From Aporhodopirellula sallentina SM41 (GTDB taxonomy: Bacteria > Planctomycetota > Planctomycetia > Pirellulales > Pirellulaceae), in contig NZ_ANOH01000431.1 in NCBI RefSeq assembly GCF_000346505.1, forward strand, positions 1 to 64,000: a DNA stretch of 64,000 nucleotides, written 5' to 3'. Both the position numbers and the translations under genes were made by a program. Below the pieces are notes generated by a model. It searched no databases. It was not told where the DNA came from and saw only the letters and a program-made list of their open reading frames with translations. This document shows positions 26,732 to 35,374 of the stretch, in pieces; position 1 is the stretch's first letter; each line of letters starts with the position of its first letter.

Positions 26732-27194
26732 GTAGGCTGCAGGATCGGTTTACTGATCGCCCTTCGAAGAAGATCTCCCTCCCGCCGGGTTCGTTCGGCG
26801 GATGCTCTGATTGGATCTTGGGATAATACGTTCGTGTAAACCGGGCGAGACGTGTTTGCGAGTCGGGCGTGCTCGCGAGCAGGACGCATGTGGGCGAGGC
26901 CCCACTTTTCTTCTCACGATTTGCTGACAGAATGTCGGCGAGTCGATTCGCCTGCGTCTTCTGTTGACGCGTGCGAAATCACTGTCGGTCGAATCACTCG
27001 CCCGAATTTGCTGTAACGCTGCGTTTGCCTGAGCGGTATTGCTGCCGTCGGCCGATTTCGAGTCTTCGAAGCGACACGCCGCACGACCGAGTCTGCCAAT
27101 GGCCGCGATTGCCAACGGCGCTGACCGCGGCGATTGTGTCGACCAATGGTTCAGGCCGATCCCACTTTCCCCCCTTCATTCAACCCGTTGTCAC
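26732..27194. other. Gap upstream of gltX
   Basis: No gene is evident in this 463-bp stretch. A GATC-GGTTTACT-GATC hairpin follows the regulator's stop. GTGGG (26890-26894) and CCCAC (26901-26905) form a short stem before TTTTCTTCT, a weak terminator candidate. The rest should contain the gltX promoter, but no convincing -35/-10 pair stands out. Confidence 0.4.
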
Positions 27195-28748
27195 ATGATT
27201 CGTACACGTTTTGCTCCCAGTCCGACCGGCTACCTGCACATTGGTGGGGTGCGTACGGCATTGTTCAACTGGATTCTCGCTCGCCAGACAGGCGGACAGT
27301 TCATCCTGCGAATTGACGATACGGATGCGGGGCGAAACGTCGAGGCGGCGTTGCAGCCGATTCTCGAGGGGTTTCGTTGGTTGGGAATGGATTGGGACGA
27401 GGGGCCCGAAGTCGGTGGTCCTCACGGGCCTTATTTCCAGTCGCAGCGAAGCGAGATGTATGCCGACGCGATTTCTCGACTGCTCGAGTCCGGTCATGCG
27501 TACCGCGACTTTGCGAAACCTGACGAATTGCAAACCTTGCGTGAGGCCGCGCGAGAAAGTGGTCAGGCGTTCGTTTATGACCGACGTTGGATGGCCAACG
27601 ACGAGGCTGACGTAGAGAAGTATCAAGCCGAAGGCCGGGAAGGCGTCGTCCGGTTGAAAATGCCACGCGACGGCCAGTGCGTGATCAACGATTTGATCCG
27701 CGGCGAGGTTGTCGTGGAATGGGCGTCGGAACAGGATCACGTGATCGCCAGAGCCGACGGCAGTCCGCTCTATCACCTCGCGAGTGTGGTGGATGATCAT
27801 GCGTTTGGGATCACGCATGTGGTGCGAGCGGCGGAGCACCTGCCCAACACGCCTCGTCAAGTTTTTATCGCTCAGTCGCTCGGCTATGAACTGCCGACCT
27901 ACGCTCACTTGCCTTATGTTGCCGAACCGGGTGGGACGGCAAAACTGAGCAAGAGAAAACTCGACAAGTATCTGAAGAATCGTGACTTTGCCAATTTGAT
28001 GACCAGAGGCAAAGCGATCGCCGAGCGATGTGCGCTGACGACCGACGACGATACGTTCAATCCGGTGCTCGTCGACTTCTACCGTGAAATCGGATTCTTG
28101 CCGGATGCATTGTTGAACTATCTGATGCTGCTGGGTTGGTCGCTCGATGGCGAGCAGGAAAAGTTCACTCGCGAGGAGATGATCAAACTCTTTACGCTCG
28201 ATCGCGTCAACAAGGCCCCCGCGTCATTTGATCCGGCGAAGCTGACCGCGTTCCAAGCCGACGCGTTCAACGCTCTGCCACAGGATGTGAAGGTTGGCAT
28301 GGTGAAGCCGTTTGCCGTGGCTGCCGGTTGGGTCGAATCCGGCAACGACGAGTCAGAGCAAAAGCTAGCAGACGTGATCGCCGGGGCCGGTGACCGCCTG
28401 AAAATGGCGGGCGACATTATCGATTTCGACTACTGCTTCGTCGACGATTACGAAATCAACCCAAAGGCGTACCAAAAGAGAATCGTTAAGCCCGGCAACG
28501 CGATTGAGTTGCTAGGCAAACTCCGGGAACATCTCAGTGGGGCGGACGAGTTTTCCGCAGACGCCGTCGAGAAGTCGGTGAAAGGATTCTGCGAAGACCA
28601 ATCGATCGGGCTCGGTGAGATCATCCATGCCCTTCGTGTTGCGACCACGGGCGCCGCAGGTGGATTCGGAATGTTCGAGACGTTGGCTGTGATCGGCAAA
28701 GAGCGGGTTCTCCAGCGGATCGAGAAGACGATCGCGAACGCTTCCTAG
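27195..28748 (+). CDS. gltX: Glutamyl-tRNA synthetase
   Basis: The 517-residue class I aminoacyl-tRNA synthetase charges tRNA-Glu. It begins with [20 protein letters not shown], which includes the HIGH-type motif. It carries the KMSKS-type motif [11 protein letters not shown], and ends in a helical anticodon-binding domain. The start ATG at 27195 fits the family exactly, although the frame is open 52 codons upstream. It converges on the enolase-superfamily gene with only one base between the stops. Confidence 0.96.
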   Translation: MIRTRFAPSPTGYLHIGGVRTALFNWILARQTGGQFILRIDDTDAGRNVEAALQPILEGFRWLGMDWDEGPEVGGPHGPYFQSQRSEMYADAISRLLESGHAYRDFAKPDELQTLREAARESGQAFVYDRRWMANDEADVEKYQAEGREGVVRLKMPRDGQCVINDLIRGEVVVEWASEQDHVIARADGSPLYHLASVVDDHAFGITHVVRAAEHLPNTPRQVFIAQSLGYELPTYAHLPYVAEPGGTAKLSKRKLDKYLKNRDFANLMTRGKAIAERCALTTDDDTFNPVLVDFYREIGFLPDALLNYLMLLGWSLDGEQEKFTREEMIKLFTLDRVNKAPASFDPAKLTAFQADAFNALPQDVKVGMVKPFAVAAGWVESGNDESEQKLADVIAGAGDRLKMAGDIIDFDYCFVDDYEINPKAYQKRIVKPGNAIELLGKLREHLSGADEFSADAVEKSVKGFCEDQSIGLGEIIHALRVATTGAAGGFGMFETLAVIGKERVLQRIEKTIANAS

Positions 28749-28749
28749 A

Positions 28750-30144
28750 TCATTGTTCGTTCGCCGGTGCCGAATAGCCAAGACCGTTTCCACTGAGGAT
28801 CGCAGTGGGAACGGCACCGCCGCGAATTTCAAACATCGGTTCGTAGTCCTTCATCCATGCTTGGTTTCCTGCTGGGCAATATTGGCGGCCGTTGCTTTCG
28901 ACTGCGGCGACCCCAGGGATGTGAGCCGACAGCGACGCCGAGTGCAACAGAGAGGCTCCGACGCACGTGAGGTCTTGCACGCAGAGAAACCTTTTCTCAT
29001 GCCGTGCAACCGCGCCGAGAAGCAACGCTTCTGCATGCCCTTTGCATGCCTTCAGCGCGATCCCCGAGTAACCCTGCGATACGGCCAGTCGCAGGCTCGC
29101 CAGATCGGTCAACGACTCATCGATGACGACCGGTTTCAATTTTGCCGCTCGGTGCATCGTGACGGCATCGGGGCGGCTGAGGTCGCGCGCGGTCGGTTGT
29201 TCGATGTACTGGACCCGGTCATAGCCTTGTTTGCATTGCGACTGTAGTTCGGACAGCAGTTGCAGCACGTAGTCCTCGTCGGGGCATCGTTCGTTGAAGT
29301 CGAGCGAGTACCAGTAAGGTTTTCCAGTGGAACTTCCCCGGTGCAACGTTTGGTTGGCAACATCGTGGATCGCAATGACGCGTTCTAAGTCCCACTGCGG
29401 GTCGTCGCCGTTGAGTTTGATCTTGAGGTGCGTCAGTTCGTTCCTTTCAATCCACTCGCCGAGCGTTTCGGGAAGTCCGTCGCCGACAGGCGTTTCGATA
29501 TCGTCTGTCGTCAGTGGGTCGAGGGCACCGACGAGGTGATACAGCGGCAGGGAGGCAACCGGTGTTGGAGAGATGAATTGATCGAGCGTGAGACCACGAT
29601 ACGAATCGTCACGCAGTAGTGTGCCGAGATCGGATCGCAGATGTTCGGGCGACAAAAGCGCGTAGCTGCTCGCCCCGGCGGCTTTTCCTTGAGCATCGAA
29701 CAGTGCCGCCTCGATCGGCGAACACGCGAGCATGATCGCCAGTTCCGGGATCGCGGATGTCAATTGGTGTTGCCGTGCGATCTCCTCAGCGATGCGATGT
29801 CGGTGTTCAGACAGGTCGACACAGATCTCGATCGGATGCCCTGTCGGTGACGCGTCCTCGAATTCTTTCGCCATCCGGCGTGCAATCTCGAGCACCACTT
29901 CGAGTTTCTTTGCGGCAGGAACGTTCGCATCGGGCCATGCCCAGGCAACACCCATCGTCATGCTTCCCAAACCGCTCGCCCGACGACCGTCTGCGATTTG
30001 TGCGTCGCAGTGGACGTTCAAGACAGTGACGTCGGTGACGACGCGACCACCAAATTTCATCGGCGTTCGGTATCGGTAAGATTCCTCCTCGAGGCGGAGT
30101 TGAAAGTCTGTTAACGCGGTAGCGGGAACGGACTGAGTGCACAT
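28750..30144 (-). CDS. Enolase-superfamily enzyme (mandelate racemase/muconate lactonising type)
   Basis: The 464-residue product has a capping domain and a TIM-barrel with plausible metal ligands in YSLDFNERC (Asp), YIEQPTARD (Glu) and VVIDESLTD (Asp/Glu), plus LKIKLNGD where catalytic Lys residues usually lie. These enzymes abstract a proton next to a carboxylate, often dehydrating or racemising sugar acids. The exact substrate is unknown. The protein is longer than most members because of inserts at ~180-215 and before the barrel's end. No signal peptide. Confidence 0.82.
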   Translation of the reverse strand: MCTQSVPATALTDFQLRLEEESYRYRTPMKFGGRVVTDVTVLNVHCDAQIADGRRASGLGSMTMGVAWAWPDANVPAAKKLEVVLEIARRMAKEFEDASPTGHPIEICVDLSEHRHRIAEEIARQHQLTSAIPELAIMLACSPIEAALFDAQGKAAGASSYALLSPEHLRSDLGTLLRDDSYRGLTLDQFISPTPVASLPLYHLVGALDPLTTDDIETPVGDGLPETLGEWIERNELTHLKIKLNGDDPQWDLERVIAIHDVANQTLHRGSSTGKPYWYSLDFNERCPDEDYVLQLLSELQSQCKQGYDRVQYIEQPTARDLSRPDAVTMHRAAKLKPVVIDESLTDLASLRLAVSQGYSGIALKACKGHAEALLLGAVARHEKRFLCVQDLTCVGASLLHSASLSAHIPGVAAVESNGRQYCPAGNQAWMKDYEPMFEIRGGAVPTAILSGNGLGYSAPANEQ

Positions 30145-30546
30145 GGAGAGAATTCGCTGAAGGATCTTGATGAGAAGGTCGAGTGAGTGTGGTTAGGATG
30201 ATGAAACCGAGTCCATCACGCTACCGGGGACCACGGGAGATGGGGCGGTACTCGCCGGCGCCGCGGTCTTGTTTGCCGGCGGGCAGTGTTGGCGACTGCA
30301 CCAACGTTTGAGTGACTGCGGTTTCGGTGAGTGCATAAAAAAACCTCTCGGTCAGACGTCGAAACGTCGGGCGAGAGGTGTGGTCGCTGTTGGGTCTTTG
30401 TTGGTTGAATTGAGACGACAAATTTGTCGTCTAATGTTCCTAGCCTCCCGCGGTGGGGCACCCGCGGACGTTGCTCGGCGGAACCTTTCGGTCTCGACCC
30501 AATTGCCACAACAGCGTGGCGGCAATTCGAATCGTATTTCCGCGAA
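30145..30546. other. Structured gap downstream of the response regulator
   Basis: The 402-bp gap has no credible gene. Besides the terminator at 30337-30380 it holds a perfect palindrome AGACGACAAATTTGTCGTCT and a stem CCGCGGT/ACCCGCGG, both between the regulator's stop and the terminator, so the transcript has a structured 3' region of about 200 bases. A 47-codon minus-strand frame starts right after the T-run but has no ribosome-binding site. Confidence 0.5.
30337..30380 (-). terminator. Rho-independent terminator of the response regulator gene
   Basis: Read on the minus strand, ACCTCTCG pairs with CGAGAGGT and the stem is extended by an inner ACGT-containing pairing. It is followed directly by seven T residues. 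It lies ~170 bp after the regulator's stop codon. Confidence 0.75.
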
Positions 30547-31179
30547 CTAGACTAGGTTTTTACGAACGGCCCAGACAGCGGCTTGGGTGCGGTCCGAAAC
30601 GCCGAGTTTACGCAGGATGTGCTGCACGTGCTCTTTGACGGTTTCGTAGCTGATGCCGAGCATCTTGGCGATTTCTTTGTTCGTCAGGCCGAGGGCCATT
30701 TGACGAAGCACTTCGCTCTCACGCTGGGTCAACGGCACGTCGATGTCTTGGTTCATCCGTGGAGTTGCCAGGGCACCGGTAACGCGACGAAGTTCTTCGC
30801 GAGTCCAGGATTGTTCTCCGGCGAAGCAAAGGTTCAATGCCTCGATCAAACGCTCCACGGGAGCCGTTTTGAGAACGTATCCGGATGCACCAAGAGCTAC
30901 CGCACGAGCGACGTAGGTTGGGTTGTCGTAACCTGAGAACAGCAACACAGGCAGATCGGGGTGGTCGAGTTTGACACGACCGAGCGTGTTGAGGCCGTCG
31001 CCGCCATCCATCCGGATATCCAGAAGGATCGCGTCAGGGGTGTCGTTGTTGACGAATTCGAGGGCTTCAGCAGCCTTGGTAGCTTCGCCGACAATTTCGA
31101 TGTCGGTTTCGCTCAGGGCTGCGCGGGTGCCCAACCGCGAAACAGCGTGGTCATCGACGATGAGAAGTCGTTTTGACAT
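30547..31179 (-). CDS. NarL/LuxR-family response regulator
   Basis: The 210-residue product has a receiver domain with the acidic pair LLIVDDH (9-10), the phospho-acceptor Asp54 in AILLDIRM, and Lys in YVLKTAP. A C-terminal LuxR-type helix-turn-helix follows (LTQRESEVLRQMALGLTNKE, then VKEHVQHILRKLGVSDRTQA). It should activate or repress transcription after phosphorylation by a histidine kinase. No kinase gene is in the window, so it is an orphan here. ATG at 31179 has GGAA seven bases upstream. Confidence 0.95.
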   Translation of the reverse strand: MSKRLLIVDDHAVSRLGTRAALSETDIEIVGEATKAAEALEFVNNDTPDAILLDIRMDGGDGLNTLGRVKLDHPDLPVLLFSGYDNPTYVARAVALGASGYVLKTAPVERLIEALNLCFAGEQSWTREELRRVTGALATPRMNQDIDVPLTQRESEVLRQMALGLTNKEIAKMLGISYETVKEHVQHILRKLGVSDRTQAAVWAVRKNLV

Positions 31180-31751
31180 TGTTTTTTCCAGTGAAAAGGA
31201 GGGGGTGAGACGTTGCGAAAAAGAGGTATTTGGCAAGTAGACGATGACGCGACTCAATCAGTTCCGCCAAAATCTGGCCGGATCTGTAAATCGGGGGGGC
31301 AACGAGAAACCTACCTCTATAAGGTAGGAATGCGGCAACCATTAGCGGCAGCCGTAATGAATTATTACGGAAATTACTGCGGAATGTTAGCAGTGGTGCC
31401 ATTTTTCCACCAAATGCCCCCACATTGGATTTCTTTCGCAGGCAGGTGGGGCAATCCACGGGTGGTCCTGTCGCACGCAAAAGGAACTAACCCAACTCTA
31501 ATTTATACATCTCCCCTGTCATTTTGTTCGCTGCACCCCCGCGGAATCATTTCACGTTTTTCCTCCCCCGCAGTCGCTAATTTTGTTGCAACCGGCGCAA
31601 AAAGACCTGCGAACGGTCGCTTTCAATAGGTCTCTGCTTTAGATTGAGAGGTGCGAGAGCGAAATGGAACGGCGTGACGGTTAACCGATCGGTTCGGCGC
31701 CCCGGGTACGGAAAAGAATCGCTCGCGAAACAACCGGACAGGAGTGACTTG
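31180..31751. other. Gap with a cluster of small hairpins
   Basis: No gene is convincing in this 572-bp divergent region. Three consecutive inverted repeats stand out: CCTACC/GGTAGG (31310-31328), CCGTAAT/ATTACGG (31352-31370) and ACTGC/GCAGT (31376-31394). A fourth, TGCCCCCAC/GTGGGGCA, lies near 31415-31455. They may be operator sites or part of an untranslated leader. Confidence 0.45.
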
Positions 31752-32846
31752 ATGGCAAAGGGATTGTTCACCCAAGGGATGTGCGTGCTGCTGAAACAGC
31801 CGCTGCCGTTGGAGGAAATCCAGGAACGACTAAAGATGTTCGAGTTAGTCGCGCGCCAGGAGTCCGACGATGATGATTCTCCGGAAACGTTGGTTTACGA
31901 ATTCCGACCCGAAGTCGGCGGGCATTTGCTCGTCACGCCGACGTCGACACCCTGGCCGGACGATATGGGGGACCCCGATGAGTCGCCGGAGCGTTTCGTT
32001 GCGTGGTCACTCGGTCAGTTCGGACCGCTTGCTTTTCCCGGGGGGTTAGAGCGAGCGACATCACAATCTTGGGGGTGGGATGGCGCGGCTGAAGCCGTTT
32101 CGCAGCACACCTGCCACGTGAGGCTGCTGATCAGCTACGTCCTCGGTTCGGACGATGACGACGACGATTTGCCGATGGTCCCGGAGGACTATGACGCGAT
32201 CGCGGAACTGCAAACGCTGACCCGCGCCGTGACCGCTTTACTGGAATCCCCCCATTCTCTGTGCTATTTCAACCCGGGTGGGGAGATCCTGCGGGACGCG
32301 AGCCTGCTGCGCCAGGGGCTCAACCACGCGTGGTGCCATGAATTGCCGCCGCTGGACATGTGGACCAACGTCCGGATTTTTTCGGAGGAGGACGGATGGG
32401 TGGTGATGGATACGGTCGGCAACGGGCAGTTCGACCTGCCGGATATGGAGGCCGTTTGTCGGCGTGAGGTCTATCAACCCGGCGACATCGAGAACTTCCT
32501 GCGTCATGCCACCCTGTACCTGCTCGCCGGTGACGAAGACGTCTGTACGGGGGATACCGCGGATGGTCCGGGCAACATCAGTTGGTCGGCGATCGAATGC
32601 GGCACGTCGTTATCCGATCCTCCACGGCCGACGATCCGTTGGATCCCCGAGGACTCGCATTCGCCACCGGATCATTTACTCGATCCGGGCGATGAAGAGA
32701 TGGATGAGGACATCGACGAATTGCTCGACGACGATGAGGACGGCGAGAGTTTCCTCGACGATCACGAGATGCGGGGCAGTTCCTACGATGATCAGCTCGA
32801 AGATTTCGACGACGGTGATGAGCCTCCCGGTTCGCTGCCGTTCTGA
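31752..32846 (+). CDS. DUF4261-like protein with acidic tail
   Basis: The 364-residue product starts MAKGLFTQGMCVLLKQPLPL and contains WPDDMGDP, FGPLAFPGGLERA and MDTVGNGQFDLPDMEA. I associate this pattern, tentatively, with the DUF4261-type proteins common in planctomycetes; function is unknown. The last ~60 residues are very rich in Asp and Glu and probably disordered. There is no export signal. ATG at 31752 is supported by AGGAG seven bases upstream. Its 3' end overlaps the convergent hydrolase gene by 55 bp, within the region encoding the acidic tail. Confidence 0.75.
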   Translation: MAKGLFTQGMCVLLKQPLPLEEIQERLKMFELVARQESDDDDSPETLVYEFRPEVGGHLLVTPTSTPWPDDMGDPDESPERFVAWSLGQFGPLAFPGGLERATSQSWGWDGAAEAVSQHTCHVRLLISYVLGSDDDDDDLPMVPEDYDAIAELQTLTRAVTALLESPHSLCYFNPGGEILRDASLLRQGLNHAWCHELPPLDMWTNVRIFSEEDGWVVMDTVGNGQFDLPDMEAVCRREVYQPGDIENFLRHATLYLLAGDEDVCTGDTADGPGNISWSAIECGTSLSDPPRPTIRWIPEDSHSPPDHLLDPGDEEMDEDIDELLDDDEDGESFLDDHEMRGSSYDDQLEDFDDGDEPPGSLPF

Positions 32847-33538
32847 TCGTCGAACAGAAATCTTTCAACGAGTCGAAAGACGTTCGGCTGCAGCACTACC
32901 GATAAATGCGTTGCCGCGACCCGGTGGACTTTGACGTTGGGCAGGTGGGTTAAGTCGGCACGCCCGACTCCGAGATCGATCAACGCCCAAATTACCATTC
33001 GCCTTAGTGAACGGTCGCAATCGAGTGACTCGCGGGCTTTTTCCGCGTTTGCGATGACGGCGATTTCAGGCATCAAGTCGCCACCGAGATAGTGCATCAC
33101 TTTCGGAACGAACCCGCTTCGGATTACCGGAGCGATCGAGGCGAGTGCATCAACGCGGTGATTCGGGCTTCTCGCGATGGCTTGCCGGGCCACCCAATCA
33201 CCGAAACTGTGGGTGACGATACCGATGCGTTCCTCTCGGCTGGCGTCAGTGATGAATTCCGACAGTCGCTGCACGCTCGCTTCGGTGTTTCGAAAAGCGT
33301 ACCGGTCTCGCCAGATCGTGACCTCCTTTGCATGGCGGCGCAGATGCTGACGCATTGGCAGCAGCGCTGTTCGCGGTTCGAGCAAACCGGGGATCAGCAG
33401 CACGCGATCGATTGGGGGATCGGTCTCGCTAGCGCAGGCGACTGAGTTCGCGTCTGACGTGGTGTTGTCGGTTGCTGATGCCGCTGTCTCGCCGCGCGAT
33501 GCCTCGTGGTTGTCGTTCGGTGCAGGAGTTGATCGCAT
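32792..33538 (-). CDS. Alpha/beta-hydrolase-fold protein (lipase/esterase-like)
   Basis: The ~248-residue product has a Ser/Thr/Ala-rich leader, then an alpha/beta hydrolase core: strand RVLLIPGLLEPRTALLPM, nucleophile elbow IVTHSFGDWVARQA with the likely catalytic Ser, and a late His in VAATHLSVVLQP. PGLLEP suggests an esterase- or lipase-type oxyanion region. ATG at 33538 is my choice; the frame runs 39 residues further upstream into the Pmp3-like gene. The C-terminus is Ser-rich and overlaps the convergent gene. Confidence 0.8.
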   Translation of the reverse strand: MRSTPAPNDNHEASRGETAASATDNTTSDANSVACASETDPPIDRVLLIPGLLEPRTALLPMRQHLRRHAKEVTIWRDRYAFRNTEASVQRLSEFITDASREERIGIVTHSFGDWVARQAIARSPNHRVDALASIAPVIRSGFVPKVMHYLGGDLMPEIAVIANAEKARESLDCDRSLRRMVIWALIDLGVGRADLTHLPNVKVHRVAATHLSVVLQPNVFRLVERFLFDDQNGSEPGGSSPSSKSSS

Positions 33539-33561
33539 GGACGGCAAAAAGAGCAGGGATG

Positions 33562-33744
33562 CTAAGGCAAGCGGGCCAGCCCCGGGCGGCGCGACGCCAT
33601 GACATAGATCGCATGCAGTACGCCGGGCACGAAGCCGAGCAGCGTGAGCAGGCAATTGAACCAGAAGTGTTTGTTAATACCGAATTGAATGTAAACCGAG
33701 GCGGGCGGCAGCACAAAGGCCAGCAACAGGCGGACAAATTCCAT
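33562..33744 (-). CDS. YqaE/Pmp3 family small membrane protein
   Basis: The 60-residue product has two membrane helices: LLLAFVLPPASVYIQFGI and FNCLLTLLGFVPGVLHAIYV. The PPASVY and GFVPGVLHAIYV signatures are typical of the YqaE/Pmp3 family, linked to stress and membrane potential in other organisms. The start at 33744 is supported by GGGAG about seven bases upstream. It sits 23 bp upstream of the hydrolase gene and may be co-transcribed with it. Confidence 0.9.
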   Translation of the reverse strand: MEFVRLLLAFVLPPASVYIQFGINKHFWFNCLLTLLGFVPGVLHAIYVMASRRPGLARLP

Positions 33745-33772
33745 AGCTTTCTCCCTCACGAGCGAACGTTTG

Positions 33773-33925
33773 CTAACGCGGCGTTAAATCGGCGTTAGTT
33801 GCAGGTGAAGAAGACGCAATCGGCGTACCAGTGATCTCGATCGAACCAGCGAGTCGTTCAATGTCCCGCAGATGACCGACTTTGTTTGTCGTGATGACGT
33901 GCGAGCGACCAACTCGGCCGAATGT
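33773..33925 (-). pseudogene. Possible LytTR DNA-binding domain remnant
   Basis: Just after the TAA-TAG end of the next gene upstream, the same frame stays open for about 50 codons. It encodes FGRVGRSHVITTNKVGHLRD followed by IEITGTPIASS. This resembles the second half of a LytTR DNA-binding domain (an RVGRSH-type strand and basic loop). There is no start codon, so it looks like a decayed fragment. The resemblance is by eye only. Confidence 0.3.
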
Positions 33926-33928
33926 CTA

Positions 33929-35266
33929 TTAGCTGCCGAGGCCTAAGATTCGCCGGAGGCGGGTTTCGCGGTTGAAGTGCCGTACGTCGTTTGGATTTTC
34001 GACGACGGGAAGGCGTACCGGGCGGCCGGAAGTCGGCTCGGTAGAAGGTTGGCCAGCGATTGGGTTGAAGTCATTCGCTTCGGTATCGATTCCTTCGCTG
34101 GCTTCGTTGTCTTGCGGGCTCGATAGCGACGCGGCGACTTCGGCGGGCTGGATCCGGTTCAGCGGGCTTTGCTCGGCTGTTGTGATCGGTTCCTGGATGT
34201 CGGCGGTGGCCGTTGGAGTTGCGTCCCGCGACGGCGGCCGGACCGTGGCGATCCAGTCCGTCAATGTTCGAATAAGTGCGACTTCGTGTTCGGCGATCGG
34301 CGGTTGTTGGTTGGACTGTGCCGAGTTAGTCGTGGATGCATCGCTTCCGTGGTAGCGGGTCGCCATCGTGATCAGCTCGCTGTCTGACGGACGTTTGGGT
34401 TGGCAATACGGCAGTGTGGCATTGAAGTTGGCGATCGAGCCTCGCTGGGTGACTCGCATCGCGCCGCTGGCAGGCAAGGTGAGGTGCCACTCGGTGGCCT
34501 CCGGTGATGATTCGTGGTGGCAACTCGCGCATCGCGCCATCAGGATCGGTTGCACTCGTGAAGTGAACGGGTGCAAGGATGCGGGGGCGTTGAGCGTGTT
34601 AATCGATGCGTTGGTGTGTTGTGTTTCCGACGGTATTGATGGGCGTTCCACCAAATGGCTGGCCGGTTGAATCGGGTTGTTGCCTCGACGAGAGTCCGTT
34701 TCGTCAAATGCGATCGCGTGTGTCGCGGACGTAAAATGATTGTCCTGCGTTGAACTGATCGAACCCGCTTCCTCGGTCGAGTTCATTCGCCGCAGTCGCG
34801 ATTCGAGTTGGAGGGCAACGGGATGATTGGGTGCGACGGAATGAATCTGAATCAGAAGCCGCGTCGCTTGGTCGGGCAGCCCGTTATCGATGCACCATCG
34901 AAGGTCTTTGATCAGATCGTTGAGCGACGGGAGTGTGCGACGACGCTGAGAGCGAATCCGAGATTGGTACAACTCCATCACGTCGTTTTCGACCGCAACC
35001 ACTTGGTCCGCTCGAAGAGTCAATTCCGATTGGTTGCCTCGACGTACAATGACCGACGAGCCACGACGCCAAACCGTCCCGGTCAACACGCTATCGTTGT
35101 TGAGCAAAACGTACTGTGTCGAGGTCTGCGGAGAGGCCGCCTCGATCGACGCGGGTAAAAACGCAGCAGTGATCGTCACGAACAGTCCAAACACGATCCT
35201 CACCGCTGGCGCGGGCGTCATGCAGCGGTTCGGTTGAAGTCGGTCGTGGTTGGAGGATTCGCCCAT
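33929..35266 (-). CDS. Exported protein with a CxxCH haem-type motif
   Basis: The ~445-residue product has a signal peptide (RIVFGLFVTITAAFLPASIEA), a beta-rich N-terminal part (TQYVLLNNDSVLTGTVWRRG) and a long polar linker. A segment with ILMARCASCHHESSPEATEW follows, where CASCH fits a c-type haem attachment site. The pattern of Cys-rich motif plus hydrophilic linker resembles planctomycete cytochrome-like (PSCyt) proteins. The C-terminal ~130 residues are low-complexity Pro/Ser/Thr-rich. Start is uncertain (35266 or 35221). Divergent from the MscK-like channel gene with a ~108-bp gap. Confidence 0.75.
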   Translation of the reverse strand: MGESSNHDRLQPNRCMTPAPAVRIVFGLFVTITAAFLPASIEAASPQTSTQYVLLNNDSVLTGTVWRRGSSVIVRRGNQSELTLRADQVVAVENDVMELYQSRIRSQRRRTLPSLNDLIKDLRWCIDNGLPDQATRLLIQIHSVAPNHPVALQLESRLRRMNSTEEAGSISSTQDNHFTSATHAIAFDETDSRRGNNPIQPASHLVERPSIPSETQHTNASINTLNAPASLHPFTSRVQPILMARCASCHHESSPEATEWHLTLPASGAMRVTQRGSIANFNATLPYCQPKRPSDSELITMATRYHGSDASTTNSAQSNQQPPIAEHEVALIRTLTDWIATVRPPSRDATPTATADIQEPITTAEQSPLNRIQPAEVAASLSSPQDNEASEGIDTEANDFNPIAGQPSTEPTSGRPVRLPVVENPNDVRHFNRETRLRRILGLGS

Positions 35267-35374
35267 AATTCCATGGGCTATCAAAATAGGCTCGATTCTG
35301 TCAAGTGAAACGGGAAAATCTCGATCATAGTTTTGCCCTATCAATCGCAAGTGTGAATTTCACAAACTACGCCC

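Noticed and set aside
26890-26909. Strong terminator after the XylR-like gene
   Set aside because: The stem is only five pairs and lies ~160 bp after the gene, so it is noted only as a weak candidate.
30200-30343. 47-codon minus-strand frame starting right after the terminator's T-run
   Set aside because: No ribosome-binding site, starts beyond a strong terminator, and composition is random-looking.
31213-31629. 138-codon plus-strand frame in the gap after the response regulator start
   Set aside because: No start signal, low similarity to real codon usage here, and it spans three hairpins.
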